Below, in pieces: positions 11,528 through 20,167 of a stretch of DNA of 64,000 nt; the first letter of the stretch is position 1, and each line of letters begins with the position of its first letter. The notes below the pieces were generated by a model. The model was not told the DNA's origin. It saw nothing but the letters and a program-made list of their open reading frames with translations, and did not search any database. Origin of the DNA: Lotus japonicus (taxonomy: Eukaryota; Streptophyta; Magnoliopsida; Fabales; Fabaceae); assembly GCF_012489685.1 (NCBI RefSeq), contig NC_080046.1:33939176-34003175 (forward strand), read 5' to 3'. The position numbers were made by a program, and so were the translations under genes.

Positions 11528-12212
11528 ATGTGGTATCAGAGCACGGTCGAGTCTTTCGGGAGTTGTTGGGAATAGGTCTTCTGTGCTAGGTTGTGTGACT
11601 CTGGCAAAGAGTGAAAATTGATTGTCTGCAAGCGATTTTTTCGCTTAAAATTGATTGAAGTTATTGCTTAATCATATTGTATAGTTATGGAAATGCTATC
11701 TTATGATGAGTACTAACTGTTTGTCTAACTTAACAGAACATGGTTTAACACTAACCAGTTAGCTGAGATGATGGCCACTATGGCCCAAGCCTGTGACGGC
11801 GCAAGCAAACGATAATGCCATGAGGCGTGCTGCTGAAAAAGCACGTGAACAACATCAGCGCCAGAGGGAAGTAACTCTGGACCAGAATAAAGGCCTCAAT
11901 GATTTCAGGAGGCAAAACCCACCCAAGTTCTCTGGTGGTACTGACCCAGACAAAAGCGGATCTCTGGATCCAGGAGGTTGAAAAGATATTCGGCGTACTT
12001 ACAGACTTGAGGGTGCCAAGTGGGCATGGCGACTTATCTGTTGCTCGGGATGCTGAGTACTGGTGGAAAGGCAACAAGGGAATCATGGAAGCCAACCATG
12101 AAGAGATTAACTAGAACTCTTTCCGGACGCATTCTTGGAGAAATACTTTCCAACAAGTGCTCGGGGATGAGCGGGAGTCACAATTTCTAACCCTCCGTCA
12201 GGGAGGTATGTC
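11528..12212 (+). pseudogene. Second copy of Tekay-like leader and gag start, cut by gap
   Basis: This repeats 4879-5562 nearly base for base, including the PBS (11531-11542) and the TAG in gag. From the ATG at 11740 onward it carries at least eight single-base insertions or deletions relative to the first copy (for example an extra T just after the ATG, an extra C near 11790 and a missing G near 12018). These increase toward the N gap and look more like low-quality sequence at a contig end than evolution. The structure LTR-internal-LTR-internal could be a true tandem from LTR recombination or a collapsed assembly. Confidence 0.8.
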
Positions 12213-12312
12213 NNNNNNNNNNNNNNNNNNNNNNNNNNNNNNNNNNNNNNNNNNNNNNNNNNNNNNNNNNNNNNNNNNNNNNNNNNNNNNNNNNNNNNNN
12301 NNNNNNNNNNNN
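12213..12312. other. Assembly gap of exactly 100 N
   Basis: A placeholder gap joins a Tekay-like gag to the RNase H end of an unrelated copia element. The missing 5' parts of Sireviruses A and C and of Tekay-like copy 2 must be in it if those elements are whole, so the true size is probably over 20 kb. Confidence 0.95.
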
Positions 12313-12314
12313 CA

Positions 12315-12755
12315 GGTTATTGTGATGCTGATTATGCTGGAGATAGAACAGAGAGAAAAAGTACTTCTGGAAATTGTCAATTTCTGGGAAGCAATCTAGT
12401 CTCATGGGCAAGCAAGAGGCAATCAACCATTGCACTATCAACTGCAGAGGCAGAATATATCTCAGCAGCAATATGCAGCACTCAGATGCTCTGGATGAAA
12501 CATCAGCTGGAGGATTATCAGATCCTTGAGAGCAATATCCCAATCTATTGTGATAACACTGCTGCAATCTCGTTGAGCAAGAATCCTATCTTGCATTCAA
12601 GGGCAAAGCACATTGAGGTAAAGTATCACTTCATTAGAGATTATGTGCAGAAGGGCGTACTTCTTCTGAAGTTTGTTGATACTGACCATCAATGGGCAGA
12701 TATCTTTACAAAGCCCTTAGCAGAGGATAGATTTAATTTATTCTGGAAAATCTAA
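12315..12755 (+). pseudogene. Copia pol C-terminus (RNase H), frameshifted at the end
   Basis: The frame enters from the gap and reads [50 protein letters not shown] and [10 protein letters not shown], the hallmark blocks of copia RNase H. Near 12740 a base is lost relative to element B, so the last residues change and the frame ends early at 12755. RNase H would remove the RNA template during reverse transcription. The 5' truncation is due to the gap, not to biology. Confidence 0.92.
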
Positions 12756-13221
12756 ACATGGACTTTTGTCCAGAGTGAAGATGGATCAGAACCTCTGACT
12801 ATGATACTTCTTGATCAGAAGATGTCTAGTCCAGAAGGTAACTCAATCAGAGTGTGTGTGCCCACTGGTACTGACTCTGAAGCTGAGACAACAACACGTG
12901 TGTCAGAATTTCTGATGCATAATTCCTTGTGCCCGTGTGACAGTCTGTTATGATTGCGTGTAGATATGCTTATCTCCTGTGTGTGATTGTGTATTTTACT
13001 GTTACTATCTATCTTTAATTTTCAACCGTTGATCTTAAAGTGCTTTTTGAATCAACAACGGTTATTTGATAAAACCCACTATACACACACGTTCTCGTTC
13101 ACTTCCGGTTTTCACTCTCGCACTCTCTGCTTTTCAAAACCGCCTCTTTCTTGATTTCTCTCTCGATCTCTCTTCATCCTTCAAACTTCATCTTCTACCT
13201 CAAACCTTCAACCTCTTCAAA

Positions 13222-16071
13222 ATGGTGAGACAAACCAGAAGATCTACTGCAGATACACCTCAGTTCCCTCACATGGAAGTTGGTTTGGCAACGGGTCAAA
13301 GGGGCTCTGAGAACCCGGCACAAGAACAAGTTCAAGTTCAAGAGCAGATTGTTCCTATTGCAGAACGGGGCTGTGCCGTTCACTGCGTATTTGCTCCTGA
13401 GGAACTCCAAGTCCTGGCAGAATGGAGATTCAACCTCGATAACTTGGCTGCAAATGGGTATGATCTTCGTCCTGAAGTTCAAGCTCAAGGTTGGGGAAAC
13501 TATTTCAATCGACTTCGAGGACCGGTGTATGAGAAATTGGTAAAGGAATTCTGGAAGCACGCAGACTGCGATGACACTCAGGTGGTCTCTCACATTCTTG
13601 GCAGGAAGATCATTATCACTGAGAAGTCATTCGTGAATCTGCTAGGAGCAGAAACTGCTTATGGGTATCGGTTCCAACTGACGGAATCCAAGCTGAAACC
13701 CATCACCAAAGACAAAGTCAACAAGGCCCTGTACACCACCTTCAAACCGGGCAAGACGAGTTACAAGGTGATGGATCTTCATCCCAAACTCAGAATCTGG
13801 CACAAGATCCTGCTCAACTGCATCAATCAGAGACCGAAGGGCAGTTCTCCAGACTACATCAACTTCAACCAGAAGGCGATGCTGTTCTTCATTCAAGACA
13901 AGGAGAAGATCTGCCTTCCCTACTTCCTGTTCTCCTACTTGAAGGAATGCATCCGGAAGTCTCGCACCACCGCCTCCATCAAGTCTGCAATAAAATACAT
14001 CCCTTTTGGGAGGCTGCTCTCAGACTTTCTCATTGAAAGCAACTTGGTGCAAGATTTGATCGATGCTGGTTGCACAGAGGATTTGAGCACAATTGTCAGT
14101 GATGTCTTCACTGCAAACTCCTTGAAGAAGATGGGCTTAATCCAGAAGAAGATTGCTCCTGCTCATGAAGACTCATCTTCTGAGATCAGAGGAAGAAGAA
14201 TGCCTCTGAATGACTACCCTCTGTGGACTCAAGCAGACCATCCTGAAGCCATCAGATGCTATGTTGAAGACCTCAGGGCTCAAGGATTCGAGATTGACCT
14301 TGATGATTTCATCAGCAGACTACCGCCAGCTCCAGAGTTTCCTTCTCCTCCAAAGAAGAAAGCTCAGAGGAAGATGGTTCTGGAAGAATCCTCTGAAGAA
14401 TCTGATGTCCCTCTGGTCAAGAAGACAAAGAGAAAGCCTGATGATGGTGATGATGATGATAGTGAGGATGGTCCTCCAAAGAAGAAGCAGAAGAAGGTCA
14501 GAATCGTGGTGAAGCCTACTCGGGTGGAACCAGCTGCTGCAGTGGTCAGAAGGACTGAACCTCCTGCCAGAGTGACTCGATCATCAGCACATTCAAGTAA
14601 GCCTGCACTTGCTTCTGATGATGATTTGAATTTATTTGATGCACTCCCTATTTCTGCCTTGCTTCAACACTCCTCAAATCCCCTCACTCCTATTCCTGAA
14701 TCCCAGCCAGCCGAACAAACCACCTCTCCACCACATTCCCCAAGATCTTCCTTCTTTCAACCTTCTCCTACTGAAGCATCACTCTGGAATCTGCTTCAGA
14801 ACCCAACCTCTAGGTCAGAAGAACCAACATCTCTCCTTACCATTCCGTACGACCCATTATCTTCTGAACCAATCGTCCAAGACCAACCCGAGCCCAACCA
14901 AACAGAACCACAACCCAGAACGTCTGATCACTCTGCTCCCAGAGCATCAGCACGTCCTGCTGCCAGAACCACGGATACAGACTCTTCAACAGCCTTCACA
15001 CCTGTATCCTTCCCAACCAATGTTATTGACTCTCCTCCCTCCAATACCTCTGAATCAATTAGAAAATTCATGGAGGTCAGAAAAGAAAAGGTATCTGCCT
15101 TGGAAGAGTATTACCTTACCTGTCCAAGCCCTAGGAGATATCCTGGCCCTAGACCTGAACGTCTAGTTGACCCAGATGAACCTATCTTGGCCAATCCTAT
15201 CCAAGAGGCAGACCCCTTAGTTCAACAAGCTCACCCTGTCCCTGACCAACAAGAGCCCATTCAACCAGACCCTGAACCTGAACAATCAGTGTCTAACCAA
15301 TCCTCGGTTAGATCACCTCACCCTCTGGTTGAAACTTCAGACCCTCACCTTGGAACCTCTGAACCCAATGCTCCCATGATTAACATTGGTTCTCCACAAG
15401 GTGCCTCTGAAGCCCATAGCAGCAATCACCCAGCCTCTCCTGAACCCAACCTCTCCATAATTCCCTATTCTCACCTTCAACCCACATCTCTCTCTGAGTG
15501 CATCAATATCTTCTATCATGAAGCCTCCTTGAGGCTCCGCAATGTGCACGGTCAGACTGATCTCAGTGAAAATGCTGAAAATGTGGCTGATGAGTGGAAC
15601 AATCTGAGCACTTGGCTAGTGGCTCAAGTTCCAATTATGATGCAGCTCCTGCATGCAGAGGGCAGTCAGAGCATTGAGGCTGCAAAGCAAAGGCTTGCTA
15701 GGAGGGTGGCTCTTCACGAACTCGAACAGAGAAATAAGCTTCTTGAAGCTATTGAAGAAGCCCAGAGAAAGAAAGAACAAGCAGACGAAGCTGCACGTGA
15801 AGCAGCAGCTCAGGCTGAACAAGCCAGACTTGAGGCAGAGCGTCTTGAAGCTGAGGCTGAGGTAGAGCGACTTGCACCAGTTGTGTTTACTCCTGCTGCT
15901 TCTGCTTCCATTCCAGAACCTCAAGCTGCTCAGAATGTTCCTTCCAGCTCTACTCAGACAAGCTCATCCAGACTCGACATCATGGAACAACGTCTTGACA
16001 CTCATGAATCCATGCTGATTGAGATGAAGCACATGATGATGGAACTTCTGAGACGCACTGACAAACCTTAG
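13222..16071 (+). CDS. Env-position ORF of Sirevirus A (949 aa)
   Basis: The frame is open further upstream, but ATG 13222 is chosen because it follows a pyrimidine-rich leader and the matching ATG is present in element B (29666). The protein has three parts. Residues ~30-330 are globular and strongly conserved with B (WGNYFNRLRGPVYEKL, GRKIIITEKSFVNLLG, CLPYFLFSYLKECIRKS); I think this resembles the putative plant transposon protein domain found in such ORFs. The middle is acidic/basic then proline-rich, with an NLS-like PPKKKQKKVRIVV. The C-terminal ~120 residues hold an Ala/Glu/Arg coiled coil (EEAQRKKEQADEAA). I see no signal peptide or clear membrane segment, so env is a positional name only. 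It lies about 460 bases after the pol end. Function unknown. Confidence 0.8.
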   Translation: MVRQTRRSTADTPQFPHMEVGLATGQRGSENPAQEQVQVQEQIVPIAERGCAVHCVFAPEELQVLAEWRFNLDNLAANGYDLRPEVQAQGWGNYFNRLRGPVYEKLVKEFWKHADCDDTQVVSHILGRKIIITEKSFVNLLGAETAYGYRFQLTESKLKPITKDKVNKALYTTFKPGKTSYKVMDLHPKLRIWHKILLNCINQRPKGSSPDYINFNQKAMLFFIQDKEKICLPYFLFSYLKECIRKSRTTASIKSAIKYIPFGRLLSDFLIESNLVQDLIDAGCTEDLSTIVSDVFTANSLKKMGLIQKKIAPAHEDSSSEIRGRRMPLNDYPLWTQADHPEAIRCYVEDLRAQGFEIDLDDFISRLPPAPEFPSPPKKKAQRKMVLEESSEESDVPLVKKTKRKPDDGDDDDSEDGPPKKKQKKVRIVVKPTRVEPAAAVVRRTEPPARVTRSSAHSSKPALASDDDLNLFDALPISALLQHSSNPLTPIPESQPAEQTTSPPHSPRSSFFQPSPTEASLWNLLQNPTSRSEEPTSLLTIPYDPLSSEPIVQDQPEPNQTEPQPRTSDHSAPRASARPAARTTDTDSSTAFTPVSFPTNVIDSPPSNTSESIRKFMEVRKEKVSALEEYYLTCPSPRRYPGPRPERLVDPDEPILANPIQEADPLVQQAHPVPDQQEPIQPDPEPEQSVSNQSSVRSPHPLVETSDPHLGTSEPNAPMINIGSPQGASEAHSSNHPASPEPNLSIIPYSHLQPTSLSECINIFYHEASLRLRNVHGQTDLSENAENVADEWNNLSTWLVAQVPIMMQLLHAEGSQSIEAAKQRLARRVALHELEQRNKLLEAIEEAQRKKEQADEAAREAAAQAEQARLEAERLEAEAEVERLAPVVFTPAASASIPEPQAAQNVPSSSTQTSSSRLDIMEQRLDTHESMLIEMKHMMMELLRRTDKP

Positions 16072-16228
16072 TTTTTAGGATCTCTTCTTTTTCTTCTTTT
16101 TCGTTAACTTTGTTTTCCTTTTGTTAAACTCTGTTTCTTTTTATTTATTTATTCTCTTTTGTTCGTTTGTGATTATATATGCATATATATCTATATACTT
16201 ATGTCACATATGTTTGCAAAAGTCTTTT

Positions 16229-16234
16229 TTTATT
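16229..16234 (-). terminator. AATAAA signal behind the antisense ORF (element A)
   Basis: AATAAA on the minus strand, 43 bases past the stop codon of the antisense ORF, where a plant polyadenylation signal would be expected. Element B has the same at 32694-32699. Confidence 0.5.
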
Positions 16235-16276
16235 CATTGTTCTATGTTTACATCATATTTCTTTACATCATATAAT

Positions 16277-16669
16277 CTAGAATGGAGGATCCCTCCTCAT
16301 TCTTCTGCACTCCTGGCGCTGCTCTGACCTATCCTTCTCCAGACGCTCCAGTACATGCTGGATGTTGTTGAGTCTGACCTTTAGCTCATCTTTCTCCAGA
16401 ATCTCTTCTGAAGTCCTGAGCTTCTTTTCCAAGATTTCTTTTTCTTCCCGCAGCTTGAGTTCAAGCCGGCTGAGTTCTTGCACCTCCTCCACGAAGGCAA
16501 GAAATTCCTTCAGGTCTCTCTCCAACTCTGGACGCAGGTCCTCCTCCAGCAGTGTCCGTGTCAGCCCCGCGATGGTCGTTGCACCCTCTGGATGCCTGAT
16601 GTTCAGGAACAAGTCCTCTTCAAAGGCCTTCTTCCTCAGCTCTTCTAGTGCTACGTTGTATGATGCCAT
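16277..16669 (-). CDS. Antisense coiled-coil ORF of Sirevirus A (130 aa)
   Basis: Minus-strand ORF between the env-position gene and the 3' LTR, convergent with that gene. The frame could be extended upstream, but the ATG beginning MASYNVALEEL is shared with element B and lies about 60 bases behind a minus-strand TATA box. The product has no recognised domain. Residues ~35-130 are rich in Glu, Leu, Arg and Lys with heptad-like Leu spacing (ELSRLELKLREEKEILEKKL), suggesting a coiled coil; the tail is very basic (RQECRRMRRDPPF). Element B encodes the same length with 14 residue differences. Antisense ORFs are known from some other plant LTR elements, mainly Tat-lineage gypsy; I do not know this one. 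It could regulate or bind element products; that is speculation. Confidence 0.7.
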   Translation of the reverse strand: MASYNVALEELRKKAFEEDLFLNIRHPEGATTIAGLTRTLLEEDLRPELERDLKEFLAFVEEVQELSRLELKLREEKEILEKKLRTSEEILEKDELKVRLNNIQHVLERLEKDRSEQRQECRRMRRDPPF

Positions 16670-16722
16670 TTTTTTCTTACTGAAAATTATTCGAGGTGTG
16701 AAGCTTACCTTTCTCTCCAACG

Positions 16723-16731
16723 CTTTTTATA
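16723..16731 (-). promoter_or_regulatory. Minus-strand TATA box for the antisense ORF (element A)
   Basis: TATAAAAAG on the minus strand, about 62 bases before the antisense ATG, followed by GCGTTGGAGAGAAAGG as a likely leader. Element B has TATATAAAG at the same spacing. Confidence 0.55.
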
Positions 16732-17473
16732 GGCTTCACTTTCTCTCTGAAAGTTAATGCTATTACAGTTTCTCGAGGTTAAGTTCTTGGTAACTGACCC
16801 TTCTATTTACTCACTTGACCGGTGGTAAACGTTCATCCCTTGCATTAACTCTTCTATTTATTTTCGCCTAACTCTGATTCTTACATCGTTTTCATTTTCT
16901 TTAAACTTAGACCTTCTCTAAGGGGGAGTACCTTGTACTTCACGCTAAGTTTTTCACACCCCAAGCTTTTTGCTTATGACAAAAAGGGGGAGTAAACCCA
17001 GTTTTTGATGTGTAAGATGTGTTAGTGTGATTTATTTTTCTTTTGGAGAATTTAAGAGTTCCACCTTCATGACCATAGATGTGTCACTGGGCAAATACAA
17101 GGAATACATTTCACTTCTTCTGAAGTGATTCTAAGTTGACTCTAATACCCAAGACTCTGATACCTTGTCCCTGACTCTGATCACTTATGCGCTCTGATTA
17201 TTCGTTCTTCATCTATGTCATAAGTTTTTCACTCTGAACTCTTACATCATTTAGCTCAGAATCTAGACTTTACTAACGTTTTCATCAAGTATTAGATTCA
17301 GGGGGAGCTAAGCTCAGAATCAAGCAGTGACTTGAATTCAGAATGAGCAAGATAAACTATTCACATCAGGATAAGTATTATTCTATATCTCTAAACTCTG
17401 AGTGAATTCAGTTTAATGTTTAAGAATTGTTCATCAAAAATCTTAGTTTTGTCATCATCAAAAAGGGGGAGAT
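16732..17473 (+). other. 3' non-coding region of Sirevirus A with repeated polypurine motifs
   Basis: No ORF is supported. Four polypurine-tract-like motifs occur: AAGGGGGAGTA (16920), AAAAAGGGGGAGTA (16981), CAGGGGGAGCTAAG (17300) and AAAAAGGGGGAGAT directly before the LTR (17460-17473). Multiple PPT copies ahead of the 3' LTR are a known hallmark of Sireviruses. TCTGA/CAGAA-type short motifs are frequent between them. Confidence 0.75.
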
Positions 17474-18695
17474 TGTAAGATCAAGTTTTGATCTAGTAGT
17501 ACAACTCTATGTTTTGATGATTACAAGTTAACCTTTTGATATGAACAATTGTGGTACTCTAACGTGTTTTTCTGAGTGTGCTATTTACAGGCTCTGACCT
17601 CAACTCAATCTCACACAAATCAGAAGCACTGTGTATAAAGAGTGACCCAAGCAACGCTTTCGCATTCACCATGTTCAGTATGAACAGTGGAAAAGCTTCA
17701 GAAGTTCTGAAGCTATACAAACTCTGATGTGGACTCAGTCGCTAGAAGCTCTGAAGATCCAGAAGTTCTGATAACCAAGAAACACTAAAGGTTCAGATGT
17801 TCTGATGGTGTAGAAGACTCTGAAGATCCAGAAGCTGAATAGTGGAAACTCTGAAGTCCAGAAGCAAGAAACTCTGAAGGCCATGTTCTTCCCTCTGAGT
17901 TCAGAATCAGAAGATACAATGGTCAGAGGATCTGTGCTTTCCCTCTGACTCTGATCAACCGGCTTCACAAGTTCCAATATGAAGTATTCCCCTGATCAGA
18001 AGTCTCCTAGGTTAAAAGGTCAAGTCGCTATCCAAGTACAAAAGCAAGTGTACCTTCCTGACGACCTACCTAACGTTCTCAGCCACAGCAGAAGCTGGAT
18101 TTTCCAGAACTGCCCTCCAACGGTAGCATTTCCCATGCAACGCTCAACCCTAATCCTTGGAGTATATATAAAGGCTGAAGATTGAAAGAAGTGGCGAAGA
18201 AACTAAGTAGAAGCAATACACACGCGCAAGACATATTCAAAATATTCTAAGCTTTCTTTCATCTTGAAATTCATTGTGTTTACTATAAGCTTTTTAGAAG
18301 CACTTTCTTTGTAAACAAGAACTTCATATACAGTTGTATAGTTTGCCTTTAGGAGATCAAGGTTGATCGGATCCTAGAGAAGACTAAGAGAGTGAATCTT
18401 AGTGTGAGCTAAGTCAGTGTAATTGTTAGTCACTTGTAGGTTTCAAGTGCAGTTGTAACTCTTACCTGATTAGTGGATTGCCTTCATTCTAAGAAGGAAG
18501 AAATCACCTTAACGGGTGGACTGGAGTAGCTTGAGTGATTTATCAAGTGAACCAGGATAAAATCCTTGTGTGCTTTTCTATCTCTTATCTTTAGCACTTA
18601 AGTTCTCAAAAGATTTGTCAAAATCTTTAAGGTGGAAGTTTTGTTCTGAAAACGTTATTCAAACCCCCCCCTTTCTACCGTTTTTCATACCTTCA
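17474..18695 (+). repeat. 3' LTR of Sirevirus A
   Basis: 1,222 bp from TGTAAGATCAAG to CATACCTTCA. TATATATAAA at 18163-18172 is the probable TATA box. Very similar to the 1,207-bp LTRs of element B. It is preceded by the polypurine tract and followed by TTAGA, inside Sirevirus C sequence. Confidence 0.93.
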
Positions 18696-20165
18696 TTAGA
18701 TTCAGGGGGAGCTTAGCTCAGAATCAAGCATGAGTCTTGGATTCAGAAGGAGCAAGAAAAACTATACACATCAGGATAAGTTTTAACTCTGATACCTTAT
18801 ACTCTGAGTGTATTCAGTTTATTTGTTTAGAGTTGTTCATCAAAATACATGGTTTTGTCATCATCAAAAAGGGGGAGATTGTAAGATCAAGATTTGGTCA
18901 TGTGGTACAACTCTATGTTTTGATGATAACAAGTATTTATTTGTGGATGAACAACTATGATACTCTAATGTTTGTCTTGAGTGTTTTGACAAACAGGTTC
19001 TGATTCTGACACCAGAAGATATATTCGTCAGAAGTTCTGAAGATCAGAAGATCAGAGGATCTGAAGATCAGAGGATCTGAGGATCAGAGGATCTGAAGAT
19101 CAGAAGATCTGAAGATAAGAGGATCAGAGGATTTGAGGATCAGAAGATCAGAGGATCAGAAGATCTGAAGATCAGAGGATCTGAAGATCAGAGGATCAGA
19201 GGATCAGAAGATCAGAGGATCAGAAGATCTGAGGATCAGAAGATCTGAAGACCAGAAGCTCTGAGGGACCAGAGGCTCTGAAGGTTCAGAAGCTCTGAAG
19301 GTCCAGAAGCAGAATTTACGAAGGTCAGAGGATCCAAGCATCCCTCTGACTCTGATCACCAAGCTTCACAAGTTCCAACACGAAGCATAACTCTGATCAG
19401 AAGTCAATGGTTAAAGGCAAATGTCTCTATCGAGAAGTACAAGAGCAGTGTACTATTCTGAAAAGCCTACCTACCAAGGTTCAGCCACAGCAGGTTCTGG
19501 AAGTTCTAGAAATGCCCTCCAACGGTCATATTCTCTCAACAGAAATATCCTTTGCACCTTGGACTATAAAAGGCTGAAGAAAAGAAGAAAGCTATGTGTG
19601 AGAGAAAACAAAGAGCTGCAATACAAGAAAAGATTCAAGCCTCTACTTTCTTCATCTGTTCTTATTTAGTTTACACTCAGCTTATTTAGAAGCAAACCTT
19701 TGTAAACACCAACCTCAAACAGTTGTTTGATTTTCCTTAAGGGACCGGGTAGGTCAGTATCCTTAAGAAGACTAAGAGAGTGAATCTTAGTGGTGATTCC
19801 TTTAGGAGATCAAGGTTGATCGGATCCTAGAGAAGACTAAGAGAGTGAATCTTAGTGACAGCTAAGTCAGTGTATTGTTAGTCACTTGTAGGTTTCAAGT
19901 GCAGTTGTAACAATTATCTGATTAGTGGATTGCCTTCATTCTAAGAAGGAAGAAATCACCTTAACGGGTGGACTGGATTAGCTTGAGGGATTTATCAAGT
20001 GAACCAGGATAAAATACTTGTGTGCTTTTCTCTTCTCTCTATCTTTATCCGCTGCACCATCTATCATAGAGAAACCGAAAAGATTTACTTTAAATCTTTA
20101 AGGGGAAAGTTTTTATATTGAAAACGCTATTCAACCCCCCCTTCTAGTCGTTTTTCACACCTTCA
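18696..20165 (+). mobile_element. Sirevirus C, 3' remnant with 3' LTR
   Basis: 18696-18879 matches the last part of the Sirevirus 3' non-coding region, starting inside the motif TTAGATTCAGGGGG and ending in AAAAAGGGGGAGAT. A diverged LTR follows (18880-20165, 1,286 bp, TGTAAGATCAAG to CACACCTTCA, TATAAAAG at 19565-19572). Element A is inserted in C; the 5' ~10.7 kb of C (by alignment on B) is missing in the gap. C itself lies in the gag of Tekay-like copy 2. Confidence 0.85.
19025..19260 (+). repeat. GATCAGAGGATCTGAA-type minisatellite in the Sirevirus C LTR
   Basis: Irregular tandem array of 8-10-base words (GATCAGAG, GATCTGAA, GATCAGAA). Other Sirevirus LTRs in this window have only scattered copies of the same words (for example around 23320-23410), so the array expanded in C. 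Confidence 0.85.
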
Positions 20166-20167
20166 AG

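Larger units (their letters stand above)
12313..18695 (+). mobile_element. Sirevirus-type Ty1/copia element A, 3' part
   Basis: This holds the RNase H end of pol, a long ORF in the env position, a minus-strand ORF, repeated polypurine motifs and the 3' LTR, in the same order as full-length element B (23042-35145). Aligned on B, about 5.7 kb of its 5' side is missing in the gap. The right flank TTAGA is the expected target duplication in Sirevirus C; the left copy is not visible. Confidence 0.9.

Noticed and set aside
16362..16757. Ser-rich plus-strand frame opposite the antisense ORF (also 32828-33199)
   Set aside because: Its composition is the mirror of the Glu/Leu-rich minus frame; only the minus strand has TATA, ATG and AATAAA at consistent spacing.
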